Notes under the pieces: model-generated
What the model was told of the DNA's origin: nothing
The model's database searches: none
Seen by the model: only the letters and a program-made list of their open reading frames with translations
Shown: piece by piece, positions 8,940 through 17,378 of the stretch
Layout of the letters: each line of letters starts with the position of its first letter
Numbering within the stretch: the first letter of the stretch is position 1
Source: Ignavibacteria bacterium
Lineage (GTDB): Bacteria > Bacteroidota > Ignavibacteria > Tepidaquicellales > Tepidaquicellaceae
NCBI GenBank assembly: GCA_016929695.1
Contig: JAFGII010000043.1
Coordinates: forward strand, 1-64,000
DNA: 64,000 nucleotides
Direction: 5' to 3'
Program-made: the position numbers and the translations under genes

Positions 8940-9205
8940 AGTGCCTTAAAATAATCGTTAAAGGGATGGTTCAAGGAGTCGGGTTCAGATATTTCTGTTT
9001 TGAAAAAGCAAATGAACTCGGAATATACGGTTACGCAAAAAATCTGTTTAATGGTGATGTGGAAATCGTTGCCGAAGGTGACGAAACATTGCTGAATGAA
9101 TTTATCAAAGCCGTAAATATCGGACCTAGATTTTCAGATGTCAATTCCCTAAATATTAACGAAATTCAAAATGAAAGCAGATTTAATTCATTCAGAATTT
9201 ATTAA
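8936..9205 (+). CDS. acyP: acylphosphatase
   Basis: The 89-aa length and the segment VKGMVQGVGFRYFCFEKA are diagnostic of acylphosphatase. The Arg in GFRYF and the Asn in YAKNLFNGDVEI are the two conserved active-site residues. The enzyme hydrolyses the carboxyl-phosphate bond of acyl phosphates such as acetyl phosphate in the cytoplasm. Its ATG overlaps the stop of the DMT exporter by 4 bp. No functional link to the neighbours is obvious. The usual C-terminal aromatic strand (FNSFRIY) is complete. Confidence 0.95.
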   Translation: MKCLKIIVKGMVQGVGFRYFCFEKANELGIYGYAKNLFNGDVEIVAEGDETLLNEFIKAVNIGPRFSDVNSLNINEIQNESRFNSFRIY

Positions 9206-9261
9206 TATTAATTACTTGTAATATTTGTATACTTATATTATTATTGTCGATATATATATTT

Positions 9262-10209
9262 ATGAAGATTAAGCAAATAATTTTAATATTAATATTAACT
9301 GCCTGCTCTCCGGTACTTTATTCTCAAAATAATTCTACATACAATTTCCTGAAACTTGATGTAGATGCAAGATCAGCATCCTTAGCGGGAAGTTTTATCT
9401 CAGCTGAAAATGACGTCAATATTTTATTCTATAATCCGGCAGGTATTGCTACTTTGGAAAAATCCCAGATTTCTGCCGGATTTTTCAAATATCTTCTTGA
9501 TATAAATTCAGGTAATGCGGCTTATGCAATGAAATACAAGGATTACGGTTATTTCAGTGCAGGGATAAGGTATATCAATTACGGTTCATTTGATAAATAT
9601 GATGAAAATTTCAATAATACAGGGACATTCAGTGCAAACGACATCGCACTTTCACTGGGTTATGCAAATGGATATGACGGAAAATTATTTTACGGAGCAA
9701 ACGCAAAATTAATATATTCAAATATTGATGAATTCACATCAACAGGTTTAGCAGTTGATTTAGGACTTATGTATAAATTAGTTGATTATAATGCAAATTT
9801 CGGTATAAGTTTATTGAACCTCGGCACTCAAATGAGTTCATATATGGATACAAAAGAGAAACTCCCTCTCGAATTGCGAATAGGTAGTTCAGTGAAACTT
9901 GAATATCTTCCATTAAATTTCAGTTTCTCATTTAATAATATCGTCGAAGATACAGATGAAATAATTAACAGGTTCAAAAATTTTTCCCTCGGCGGCGAGT
10001 TTACATTAAGTGACTATTTAAATTTAAGACTGGGTTACAATAATCAGAATCGGCAAAATCTTAAAACGGGAAGTTCAATCGGTATAGGTGGATTTTCAGC
10101 AGGTATAGGTTTCAGGTATGAAGATAAATACTTTGTTGATTACGGATTTAATTCTATGGGTAAAATTGGCGCTACTCATAGAATCAATCTTAGATATATA
10201 TTAGAATAA
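9262..10209 (+). CDS. PorV/PorQ-like outer-membrane beta-barrel protein
   Basis: The product is 315 aa from ATG 9262, which gives a standard signal peptide (residues 1-22, ending LYSQ); an in-frame TTG at 9244 would add six unlikely residues. The mature start, LKLDVDARSASLAGSFISAENDVNILFYNPAGIA, is typical of the PorV/UPF0164 barrels of Bacteroidota and Chlorobiota; PorV itself serves the type IX secretion system. The rest is a Gly/Tyr/Phe-rich barrel ending in RYILE. It overlaps the convergent MCE gene by 9 bp. Whether it is PorV, PorQ or another FadL-like barrel cannot be decided here. Confidence 0.82.
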   Translation: MKIKQIILILILTACSPVLYSQNNSTYNFLKLDVDARSASLAGSFISAENDVNILFYNPAGIATLEKSQISAGFFKYLLDINSGNAAYAMKYKDYGYFSAGIRYINYGSFDKYDENFNNTGTFSANDIALSLGYANGYDGKLFYGANAKLIYSNIDEFTSTGLAVDLGLMYKLVDYNANFGISLLNLGTQMSSYMDTKEKLPLELRIGSSVKLEYLPLNFSFSFNNIVEDTDEIINRFKNFSLGGEFTLSDYLNLRLGYNNQNRQNLKTGSSIGIGGFSAGIGFRYEDKYFVDYGFNSMGKIGATHRINLRYILE

Positions 10210-11133
10210 ATCTATTTTCACCCCATCGTCACGGATTTTCTTTGTAAGTTTCTCTATTTCAATTAATGTATTGTTAAGATTATCGAAAAATTTATCGTCA
10301 TAGATAAATTTTCCGACTCCGCTTTTTTGTTCCGTAATATCCGTTACAAGAACATTAAGATTTTCTACAAGGGTATTTACTTTTTCAGTTAAACTCTGAA
10401 CATCCTGAAAAGTATTTTTTATTTCAGGTTTTGTATCATCAACAAATTCATTAACATTATCCATTGTGTTTCCAAATTTATCGATAGTTAAACCTGTTTT
10501 ATCTGCTAAATTTTTCAAACTAACCCGGTTTTCTGCAATTAATAAATTAAGATTTCGGGAAGCAACTTCGATATTACCGACAGTGCTTTTTAAATTCTTT
10601 TTCGTATTGGGATCACCGATTATTTCATTTACATTTACAAGTACTTTCTCAAGGTCAATTGTAGCTTTATTAAAATTTCCAATTAGCACTTTAACATCGC
10701 CCGCCAAATCACTAAAATTACTCATCAAAGCCATCATATCATTAGACCCCGAACCTATCATAGAAAGATTGTAATCAATTTCCTGTTTCTCTTTTCCGGG
10801 TGTTATATTAATCATTTTACCGCCGAGCAGTTCAGTCGCAATGATTTCAATTCTGTAATCAATATAAATTCTTATATCCTCTTCTATTGAAAATTCAACA
10901 AGAACGGAATCTCCTTCAATATCGAAATTCAGCACTTTTCCCTTTCTGACGCCATTTATTAAAACAGGGTCTCCCTGCTTCAACCCGGTCACATTGTCAA
11001 AATACACTTTGCAATCTTTTGTACCCTTATTCAGGTAAAAGGATTTTGCCCAGAAGATAGTTCCAATAACGATAATTATTGCAAAAGCAACGAAAATACC
11101 TACTTTAATTGCAGAATATTGTTTATAAGACAT
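10201..11133 (-). CDS. MCE/MlaD-family lipid transport protein
   Basis: The 310-aa product has one N-terminal transmembrane anchor (about 9-29) and an MCE domain (about 38-115) with the usual VTGLKQGDPVLINGVRKGKV and LLGGKMINITPG segments. A long helical, coiled-coil-prone C-terminal region follows. MCE proteins form rings in the periplasm that conduct lipids between membranes. Unlike the copy at 55286, this one has no ABC ATPase or permease beside it. It sits 6 bp downstream of greA and probably shares its transcript. It may use the MlaF/MlaE pair encoded at 56365-57909, or another pair elsewhere. Confidence 0.88.
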   Translation of the reverse strand: MSYKQYSAIKVGIFVAFAIIIVIGTIFWAKSFYLNKGTKDCKVYFDNVTGLKQGDPVLINGVRKGKVLNFDIEGDSVLVEFSIEEDIRIYIDYRIEIIATELLGGKMINITPGKEKQEIDYNLSMIGSGSNDMMALMSNFSDLAGDVKVLIGNFNKATIDLEKVLVNVNEIIGDPNTKKNLKSTVGNIEVASRNLNLLIAENRVSLKNLADKTGLTIDKFGNTMDNVNEFVDDTKPEIKNTFQDVQSLTEKVNTLVENLNVLVTDITEQKSGVGKFIYDDKFFDNLNNTLIEIEKLTKKIRDDGVKIDLF

Positions 11134-11139
11134 ATTATA

Positions 11140-11622
11140 CTATTTAGATATTTCTAAAATTTTAAATTGTTGTTTCCCTGATGGAGAATCCAGAGTAACG
11201 GTATCGTTTATTTTTTTACCCAGCAGTGTTTTCCCGAGCGGAGAAGTGATTGATATTTTGTCCATTTCAAAATCTGCTTCTTCCGGTGAAACGAGAGTAA
11301 AGAACATTTTGTTACCGCTGGTAAGATTTTCAAGCTTTACATTGCACAGGATATGGATTTCATTATCCGGCATAGCAACATCATCAATAACAATTACTCT
11401 CGCAAGCATATTTTCAAGTTTCGCAATTTTAATCTCCAGATGGGTCTGCTCTTCTTTGGCAACATCATATTCGGCATTCTCAGTCAAATCACCATGAGAA
11501 CGGGCTTCGGCAATTCTATCGGCTACCTGTTTACGTTTAATCGTCTTTAAATCTTTTAACTCATTTTCTAGTTCATTCATCCTTCCCCGTTTTAAATAAA
11601 CATTCCCGTTTTGCTCATTCAT
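11140..11622 (-). CDS. greA: transcription elongation factor GreA
   Basis: The 160-aa product has the GreA/GreB layout. An N-terminal antiparallel coiled coil (about 8-80) carries the conserved RIAEARSHGDLTENAEY tip region; its acidic residues reach into the RNA polymerase secondary channel and stimulate cleavage of backtracked transcripts. A C-terminal FKBP-like domain ends in SPLGKTLLGKKINDTV. It lies 10 bp downstream of ribBA and 6 bp upstream of the MCE gene. Length and motifs are complete. Confidence 0.96.
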   Translation of the reverse strand: MNEQNGNVYLKRGRMNELENELKDLKTIKRKQVADRIAEARSHGDLTENAEYDVAKEEQTHLEIKIAKLENMLARVIVIDDVAMPDNEIHILCNVKLENLTSGNKMFFTLVSPEEADFEMDKISITSPLGKTLLGKKINDTVTLDSPSGKQQFKILEISK

Positions 11623-11632
11623 AATAAATTAT

Positions 11633-12868
11633 TTAGTTTTTTATTTTTTTTTTGCTTAATAAAATTAAATGTCCCAGTTTATCCCTTTTTGTTTTCATAT
11701 AATTCTCATTTTTTGGATTCGCAGTAACTTCAATCGGGATTCTCTCGACTATTTCCATTCCGTATCCATGCAGCCCGATAATCTTTTTTGGATTATTCGT
11801 AAGTAGTCTAATTTTCTTTATACCTATATCTTTTAAAATCTGTGCCCCTATTCCGTAATCTCTTAAATCCGGTTTAAAACCAAGTTCAATATTCGCCTCT
11901 ACAGTATCTTTGCCTTTCTCCTGTAGTTTGTATGCTTTTAGTTTATTTACAAGCCCAATTCCTCTTCCTTCCTGTCTCATATATAGTATTACACCTGTTC
12001 CCTCTTTGTCAATCATTCTCATAGATTCAATTAATTGTTCCCTGCAGTCGCATCGCAGTGAACCGAATATATCTCCTGTAAGACATTCGGAATGAACCCT
12101 GACAAGAACCGGTTTTGCAGAATCAATTTTACCTTTAATAAGAGCTATATGGTCTTTCTCTTCAACTAAGGAGCGATAAATTATAATATTAAAATTCCCG
12201 AATCTGCTCGGCAATTTTGCACTTGCCAATTTCGTAATCAGTTTATCTTTCTTTAATCTGTAATGAATAAGGTCTTTTATCGTAATAAGGTGCAGATTAT
12301 ACTTTTTCGACAGTTTCAATAAATCAGGCAGTCTTGCCATCTCTCCGTTTTCTTTTAATATCTCGCACAGTACACCTGCAGGATAAAGTCCTGCTAATCT
12401 TGCTAAATCAATCGCCGCTTCGGTATGGCCGGCTCTTTTCAGAACGCCTCCTTTTGCAGCTTTGAGAGGAAAAATATGTCCGGGTTTTCCTAATTTCTCA
12501 GTATTCGTGTCTCTATTAATCAGAGCTTTAATCGTAGTATCTCTGTCAAATGCCGATATACCGGTTGTTGTTCCGACTTTATAATCAACACTTACCGTAA
12601 ATGCCGTTTCCTGAAGCGATGTGTTAATCTGAGTCATCATATCAAGTTCGAGTTCTTTTAACCTCTGTTCCTCGAGAGGGACGCATATTAATCCTCCTGC
12701 ATTTTTTACGAGAAAATTTACGAGTGCAGGAGTTGATTTTTCCGCAGCAAAAATCATATCTCCTTCATTTTCACGGTCTTCGTCATCAACAACGACAACG
12801 ATTTTTCCTTTTTTGATATCGGAAATCGCTTTCTCTATTTTTGCGAAACTGTCCTGTTTAATTTTCAT
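11633..12868 (-). CDS. ribBA: RibBA: DHBP synthase / GTP cyclohydrolase II
   Basis: The 411-aa product has two enzyme domains. Residues about 1-203 are 3,4-dihydroxy-2-butanone-4-phosphate synthase, with the acidic motif DDEDRENEGD and the HTEAAIDLARLAG segment. Residues about 208-400 are GTP cyclohydrolase II, with the zinc cysteines in HSECLTGDIFGSLRCDCREQ and the RQEGRGIGL active-site motif. Together they make both precursors of riboflavin. A strong terminator separates the gene from upstream yajC, so it probably has its own promoter in a very short gap. No FMN riboswitch consensus is present. The other rib genes are not in the window. Confidence 0.96.
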   Translation of the reverse strand: MKIKQDSFAKIEKAISDIKKGKIVVVVDDEDRENEGDMIFAAEKSTPALVNFLVKNAGGLICVPLEEQRLKELELDMMTQINTSLQETAFTVSVDYKVGTTTGISAFDRDTTIKALINRDTNTEKLGKPGHIFPLKAAKGGVLKRAGHTEAAIDLARLAGLYPAGVLCEILKENGEMARLPDLLKLSKKYNLHLITIKDLIHYRLKKDKLITKLASAKLPSRFGNFNIIIYRSLVEEKDHIALIKGKIDSAKPVLVRVHSECLTGDIFGSLRCDCREQLIESMRMIDKEGTGVILYMRQEGRGIGLVNKLKAYKLQEKGKDTVEANIELGFKPDLRDYGIGAQILKDIGIKKIRLLTNNPKKIIGLHGYGMEIVERIPIEVTANPKNENYMKTKRDKLGHLILLSKKKIKN

Positions 12869-12882
12869 TTTTCAATAAAAAA

Positions 12883-12916
12883 AATTGCAAGTATAAAAAA
12901 AAACGGACTTGCAATT
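12883..12916 (-). terminator. Rho-independent terminator after yajC
   Basis: A perfect 10-bp stem (12883-12892 with 12907-12916) is followed on the minus strand by a run of eight Ts. The loop is A/T-rich (T-rich on the minus strand). It lies between yajC and ribBA and should stop most transcription from yajC. Confidence 0.8.
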
Positions 12917-12928
12917 AAAAAAATAATT

Positions 12929-13270
12929 TTATTTCTTTTTATCTAAACTTTCGGTAACTCCGATTATTGTCGCGACGGAAGACCTTTCCATTTTTACTTT
13001 TACGTTATCAGCAATCTTAACTAAGAGTGTTTTATCTTCGATACCCTCGACTAAACCGTGTACTCCGCCTGCAGTAATGATTTTATCTCCTTTTTTTACT
13101 GAATCAAGAAGTTTCTGTCTTTCTTTCTGTCTCTTTTGCTGAGGTCTTATAATGAGAAAGTAAAAAACAGCAATTATAAGAACAAATGGTAATAATCCCA
13201 TTAAGGAATCCATTCCGCTCTGTCCAGACTGAGGAGCACATTGCAAAATAATTAAATTAATTAAATTCAA
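12929..13270 (-). CDS. yajC: preprotein translocase subunit YajC
   Basis: The 113-aa protein has one transmembrane helix (about 24-42) followed directly by the family hallmark FLIIRPQQKRQKERQKLL and a small cytoplasmic beta domain with GGVHGLVEGIEDKTLLVKI. YajC associates with SecD/SecF and the Sec translocon at the inner membrane. The gene follows tgt by 36 bp, the order found in many bacteria, where tgt-yajC-secDF is common; secDF is absent here because a terminator and ribBA follow instead. Confidence 0.95.
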   Translation of the reverse strand: MNLINLIILQCAPQSGQSGMDSLMGLLPFVLIIAVFYFLIIRPQQKRQKERQKLLDSVKKGDKIITAGGVHGLVEGIEDKTLLVKIADNVKVKMERSSVATIIGVTESLDKKK

Positions 13271-13306
13271 GTTTTGTATCCTTTCCTATAGTTATTAATT
13301 TTTAAT

Positions 13307-14434
13307 TTACTTTTTTAAATATTTATCTAAAAATTCTTCCTTAAATTTATAAAAATTACCTGTTAAGATAGCAAATTTAATTCTTTTCATAAATTCAAAA
13401 TAAAATCCCAGATTATGTATGGTAGCAAGTTGCATTCCGAGAATTTCGTTTGACAGAAAAAGATGCCTAAGATATGCAAGACTAAAATTCTCAGAAGTAT
13501 ATGTTTTAATATCATCATAATTTAAATCAAAATCGTTCTTATATGCGGCGTTTTTAAGATTAATTTCTCCGTTGAAAGTAAAAATCCTTCCATGCCTTGC
13601 ATTTCTCGTCGGCAGTACGCAGTCAAACATATCAATGCCTCTTTCAACACATTCAAGTATATCAACAGGGGTACCGACCCCCATAAGATATCTTGGTTTT
13701 TCCGCAGATAAATAATCCGTTGAATAATCAACAATCTCATACATAAGTTCAATTTCCTCTCCCACTGCAAGACCTCCTATCGCATTACCATGAAAATCAA
13801 TTGATTCCGCTTCTTCGATACTTTGTTTCCTCAAATCCTTGTAAACCGAACCCTGACAGATAGAAAATAAAAACTGTCTTCTGTCGTATTTAGGAACTGT
13901 TAAATTAAACCTTTCATAACAACTTCTTTCCCATTTAAAAGTAATTTTCAGTGAATCTTCAGTTTCCTTTATGGAAACCGGAAAAGAAAGGCATACATCA
14001 AGAGGCATCATAATATCCGAACCGATAGTTCTCTGTATATCAATAATATCTTCAGGAGAAAGAAAATGTTTAGAACCGTCTATATGAGAAGAAAATGTAA
14101 CACCTTCTTCACGGACTTTTGACAGCGATGCAAGACTGAAAATCTGGAATCCGCCGCTGTCAGTAAGAACGGACCTTTTCCAGTTCATAAATCTGTGAAG
14201 CCCGCCCGCTTTCGATAATATTTCCGTTCCCGGTCTTAAATAAAGATGGTAGGAATTGGCTAAAATAATATTGGCGTTCAATTCCTCAAGGTCCCTTTGC
14301 GTCAATGCTTTTACAGTCCCCAGAGTTCCTACAGGCATAAAAACAGGAGTCTCAATTTCGGAACTGTCCGTTCTCAATATTCCTGTTCTTGCTTTGCATT
14401 CGCTACTATTTGAAAGAACTTCAAAAAACTTCAT
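13307..14434 (-). CDS. tgt: tRNA-guanine transglycosylase lacking the zinc cysteines
   Basis: The 375-aa enzyme exchanges guanine for a queuosine precursor (preQ1 in bacteria) at position 34 of tRNAs for Asp, Asn, His and Tyr. Family motifs are intact: MPVGTLGTVKALT, LTDSGGFQIFSL with the general-base Asp, the GGLAVGE loop and DMFDCVLPTRNARHG with the nucleophilic Asp. The C-terminal zinc site normally reads CxCxxC followed 26 residues later by His. Here the three cysteine positions are Ile309, Thr311 and Ser314, while His340 is kept at the right spacing. The frame is uninterrupted around this point. queD, from the same pathway, lies at 37786. The gene overlaps the upstream glycosyltransferase by 4 bp. 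Confidence 0.93.
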   Translation of the reverse strand: MKFFEVLSNSSECKARTGILRTDSSEIETPVFMPVGTLGTVKALTQRDLEELNANIILANSYHLYLRPGTEILSKAGGLHRFMNWKRSVLTDSGGFQIFSLASLSKVREEGVTFSSHIDGSKHFLSPEDIIDIQRTIGSDIMMPLDVCLSFPVSIKETEDSLKITFKWERSCYERFNLTVPKYDRRQFLFSICQGSVYKDLRKQSIEEAESIDFHGNAIGGLAVGEEIELMYEIVDYSTDYLSAEKPRYLMGVGTPVDILECVERGIDMFDCVLPTRNARHGRIFTFNGEINLKNAAYKNDFDLNYDDIKTYTSENFSLAYLRHLFLSNEILGMQLATIHNLGFYFEFMKRIKFAILTGNFYKFKEEFLDKYLKK

Positions 14435-15162
14435 CTTACAGGGACCCAGCTTTTCTGGTAAGATTTATTAAATAACATTATCCATACCGCATTTTTTGCC
14501 CATTGAAAAAATACTTTTTCATATCCAAAAGCCCTGTATCTTCTGGGCGATTCAAATACCGGCATATCGCTGCAATAATAAATCTTCCCGAATCTCCTCA
14601 ACCGCCTATATAAATCAAAATCTTCGCCTGCAATAAGATTTTCATTATAGCCGCCCACGTTCTCAAAGTGTTCCCGTAAAAGTACATGACATTCGCCTCT
14701 TGCCATTCCGATTCCTAATTTATTTATTAATCTGACATAATTGTTGTAAAAATTATGGAACATCTTATCGGACAATTTTTCTTCCTCGGGAAAAACCTTA
14801 ATTTTAAAAGAAATTGCAGTGTATTTTTCCGTTTTCATAATTTTCAAAATCCTGTCCAGAAATAACTTCATATTTTCAACTTTTGTATCCGCATTAAAAA
14901 AAATGAGAACATCACCCTGAGAATTTTTTGCACCGATATTTCTTCCGCGTGCGATGTTCTGTTTTTTTAGACTTTCCGTAATAACGCTGTCACATACTCC
15001 GTTGAGCCTGTTTAAAGTAGAATCCGTACTCCCGCCGTCGCTGATAATAATTTCAAGGTTATATTCATCCTTTAATTCCTTTGAATACTGCGAAAGGGTT
15101 CTTGATATTAACTTCTCCTCGTTGAGAGTAGGAATTACAATACTTACCCTGTCAATATTCAT
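14431..15162 (-). CDS. family 2 glycosyltransferase
   Basis: The 243-aa protein has a GT-A fold. It shows the N-terminal SIVIPTLNEEKLI nucleotide-binding strand, ISDGGSTDST, an FFNADTKV metal-binding DxD-like site near residue 90 and GEDFDLYRRLRRFG near 180, the acceptor-side ED motif. It has no strong membrane anchor, apart from a hydrophobic patch near the C terminus that may touch the membrane. It overlaps tgt by 4 bp and rpmB by 1 bp, so it is embedded in a housekeeping operon. Its sugar donor and acceptor are unknown; lipid or cell-surface glycan synthesis is likely. Confidence 0.88.
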   Translation of the reverse strand: MNIDRVSIVIPTLNEEKLISRTLSQYSKELKDEYNLEIIISDGGSTDSTLNRLNGVCDSVITESLKKQNIARGRNIGAKNSQGDVLIFFNADTKVENMKLFLDRILKIMKTEKYTAISFKIKVFPEEEKLSDKMFHNFYNNYVRLINKLGIGMARGECHVLLREHFENVGGYNENLIAGEDFDLYRRLRRFGKIYYCSDMPVFESPRRYRAFGYEKVFFQWAKNAVWIMLFNKSYQKSWVPVR

Positions 15163-15374
15163 TAACCTTTCTTAATCGCTTTTAATCCTTTTTTCTCAAT
15201 AGTTTTAATAGCCTCGGTTGATAATCTCATTCTGACCCAAATTTTCTTCTCTTCATCCCAGATTCTCTTATACTGAAGGTTAGGCAACTGTCTCCTCTTT
15301 GTTCTGTTATTTGCGTGAGACACATTATTTCCGGTTAAATGTTTTTTCCCTGTAACTTTGCATACTCTTGACAT
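15162..15374 (-). CDS. rpmB: 50S ribosomal protein L28
   Basis: The 70-aa basic protein begins [19 protein letters not shown] and contains KRRQLPNLQ and a [13 protein letters not shown] segment, all typical of bL28. An AGGAG ribosome site precedes the ATG. Its stop overlaps the next gene's start by one base. The gene upstream encodes a 68-aa unknown protein in the place where rpmG (L33) often lies. Confidence 0.96.
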   Translation of the reverse strand: MSRVCKVTGKKHLTGNNVSHANNRTKRRQLPNLQYKRIWDEEKKIWVRMRLSTEAIKTIEKKGLKAIKKG

Positions 15375-15388
15375 ATAATTCTCCTGTT

Positions 15389-15595
15389 TTACTTTTTATA
15401 GGGCTTATAAGTTGACTCGTAAACTCTGATGTTGCGGTCTGAAAATTTATAAGTTCCGTTTTCGCTTTTTACAGTTTCTACAAAACGTACATTTATTAAT
15501 CTTGTTTCCTTGTTCGTATCGGGACAAATAACGGTTTGTTCATGTTTTCTTGCTAATTTCGCCGCTTTATCAGCAAATGTTTGTGCTTTAGCCAT
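15389..15595 (-). CDS. 68-aa basic protein of unknown function beside rpmB
   Basis: The protein is small and basic (pI clearly high), starts [18 protein letters not shown], and contains [15 protein letters not shown] and then [16 protein letters not shown] before a YKPYKK end. It lies between plsX and rpmB, 14 bp from rpmB. It is not L33: there are no paired CxxC motifs. The VKSxxGxYxF stretch resembles what I recall of DUF4295, a short ribosome-associated protein that follows rpmB-rpmG in Bacteroidota. A ribosomal role is therefore a reasonable guess but is not shown. Tight packing between ribosomal and lipid genes argues that it is a real gene. Confidence 0.8.
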   Translation of the reverse strand: MAKAQTFADKAAKLARKHEQTVICPDTNKETRLINVRFVETVKSENGTYKFSDRNIRVYESTYKPYKK

Positions 15596-15613
15596 TTTTT
15601 TTAAAATTTTTAA

Positions 15614-16651
15614 TTAATTAAAACTTAAAATATAATTTTTTAATTCACTTTTTATAAAATCATTTATTTTTTTTCTAACGATATTTTCCGCATTAAAAAT
15701 CATATTTTTGATTGCAAGCGGAGAAGATTTGCCGTGACCTATTACCGAAACGCCGTTCACTCCAAGAAGCAGAGTACCTCCGTGTGACTGATAATCGAAA
15801 TCTTTCAGTATTTTTTTGAAAGTATTTTTAAACATCACTATCCAGATTTTTTTCAATAATCCCTTATCTGCATACTCCTTAAATTTAAACTTCAGCAGGT
15901 CGAGTATACTTTCCGCAAATTTCAGTACGATATTACCGGTAAACCCGTCGCAGACCGCAATATCGACCTTACCGTTCAGTACATCACTTCCTTCTATATT
16001 TCCGACAAAATTCATTTTAGAATTTTTCAATAATTCGAATGCTTTAAATGCAGTTTCATTTCCCTTTGATTTCTCCTCACCAATGTTAAGCAAGCCTATT
16101 TTTGGTTCCTTAATGTTAAAAATATTTTTCATATAGACGTTGCACATCAATGCAAACTCAAAAAGATGTCTCGGTTTGCAATCAACCGAGGCGCCTACAT
16201 CTGTAATTAAAGTAAATCCTGACTGGGAGGGAAGAAATGCTCCGATTGTCGGTCTGCCGATACCTTCAATTCTGCCTAAAATCAGGGTGCTGTGAGCTAG
16301 AACCGCTCCTGTGTTGCCTGCACTTACAAATGCGTCCGATAGATTTGATTTCTGCAGTTCAAGTCCGACGCGTATGGAATTATTCTGTTTATTTTTAAAA
16401 CTATCGGCGGGAGAATCGTGCATTGTTACTACTTCGTCTGCATTAATAATTTGAAGTTCATTCTTGTATTCTGACAATATGTTTGCCATATATTTCTTAA
16501 TCTCCGCTTCTCTTCCGACCAGAGTTAACTCCAGATATTCATTTCTTTCCGCTAGCGCATCAAGTGTTCCCTTGATTTCATTTACGGGGGCAAAATTTCC
16601 GCCCATAGCATCTATTGATATTCTTACTTTATTTGTACTAGCCGTAGTCAA
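15614..16651 (-). CDS. plsX: phosphate acyltransferase PlsX
   Basis: The 345-aa protein carries family motifs: SIDAMGGNFAP at the N terminus, VSAGNTGAVLA near residue 110, LLNIGEEKSKG near 205 and VCDGFTGNIVLK near 235. PlsX converts acyl-ACP to acyl phosphate, the donor for PlsY in phospholipid synthesis, at the inner membrane. It lies directly after rpmF (the genes abut) and DUF177, which is the widely conserved DUF177-rpmF-plsX order. The usual fabH partner does not follow. Confidence 0.95.
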   Translation of the reverse strand: MTTASTNKVRISIDAMGGNFAPVNEIKGTLDALAERNEYLELTLVGREAEIKKYMANILSEYKNELQIINADEVVTMHDSPADSFKNKQNNSIRVGLELQKSNLSDAFVSAGNTGAVLAHSTLILGRIEGIGRPTIGAFLPSQSGFTLITDVGASVDCKPRHLFEFALMCNVYMKNIFNIKEPKIGLLNIGEEKSKGNETAFKAFELLKNSKMNFVGNIEGSDVLNGKVDIAVCDGFTGNIVLKFAESILDLLKFKFKEYADKGLLKKIWIVMFKNTFKKILKDFDYQSHGGTLLLGVNGVSVIGHGKSSPLAIKNMIFNAENIVRKKINDFIKSELKNYILSFN

Positions 16652-16837
16652 TTACTTTTGTTTTTTAGGAATTAATACGCTCTTTCCAGAGTAAAAACCG
16701 CAATTCTGACATACCTGATGCGTAAGCTTTGGTTCTTTGCAGCTCGGACAAACCATCATCGCCGGGGATGAAGCTTTATAATGTGTTCTTCTTTTTCTTC
16801 CTCTTGTTTTAGAGTGTCTTCTTTTTGGATTTGGCAT
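16652..16837 (-). CDS. rpmF: 50S ribosomal protein L32
   Basis: The 61-aa basic protein starts [21 protein letters not shown] and has a zinc ribbon of two CxxC pairs (C29PSC32 and C43QNC46), as in the zinc-binding form of bL32. It lies 11 bp after the DUF177 gene and its stop abuts the plsX start. This arrangement is conserved across many bacteria and helps confirm all three neighbours. Confidence 0.96.
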   Translation of the reverse strand: MPNPKRRHSKTRGRKRRTHYKASSPAMMVCPSCKEPKLTHQVCQNCGFYSGKSVLIPKKQK

Positions 16838-16848
16838 TTTTTATAATA

Positions 16849-17352
16849 TTAAGTTTTTAATTTTTTTAATTTATCCCATACGGGATTTTCAGCCGGAACA
16901 TCTTTTGTTTTTAAAAAATCTTCAATCTTTCTTTTACAAAACATACATACACCGTCTTTTTCCTCAGGATTTTTCTTCATTGGAATTGACAATAATATGT
17001 AATCTCTCAGCGGTTCTCTTATATCAATTTCATTTTCGTCCCTGCTTATATAATAAACATTATCATCTTCCTTATCGGATTTATCATTAACGTTCAATTC
17101 TTCAAACCTGTATAATAAATCAAAATCATTTTGAAACTTATAATTAAACATTTCAAAACACCTGTCGCATTCAAATTTCATAATACCGCTCACGGATATT
17201 TTAAGCAGAATAAAGTTAGTAGACTTTGTAATCCTGACATCTATTGAAATTTCGTTCGTGAGTTCAGGAATATTAAGATTAAGTTTACCGCTGTCTTCTA
17301 CAAAATTGTAAAAGAACTCACCCTCGTTTAAGTCCGAGATAAAAATTTTCAT
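16849..17352 (-). CDS. DUF177/YceD family protein
   Basis: The 167-aa protein has the DUF177 pattern: an N-terminal beta region, the CDRC motif in FECDRCFEMF near residue 65 and a C-terminal second cysteine pair, CMFC, near 147. YceD homologues are linked to 23S rRNA accumulation, and the gene is nearly always beside rpmF, as here. The Cys pairs may bind a metal. It lies 26 bp downstream of gcvH and 11 bp upstream of rpmF. Confidence 0.88.
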   Translation of the reverse strand: MKIFISDLNEGEFFYNFVEDSGKLNLNIPELTNEISIDVRITKSTNFILLKISVSGIMKFECDRCFEMFNYKFQNDFDLLYRFEELNVNDKSDKEDDNVYYISRDENEIDIREPLRDYILLSIPMKKNPEEKDGVCMFCKRKIEDFLKTKDVPAENPVWDKLKKLKT

Positions 17353-17378
17353 ATATCAACAAACGTGAAAAAAAGATA

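Noticed and set aside
9244-9261. Longer start for the PorV-like protein
   Set aside because: The TTG would put six residues ahead of a standard signal peptide that begins at ATG 9262.
12841-12928. FMN riboswitch upstream of ribBA
   Set aside because: The gap is only about 60 bp, is mostly A/T with a simple hairpin and T-run, and lacks the conserved FMN aptamer sequence. It reads as a terminator for yajC.
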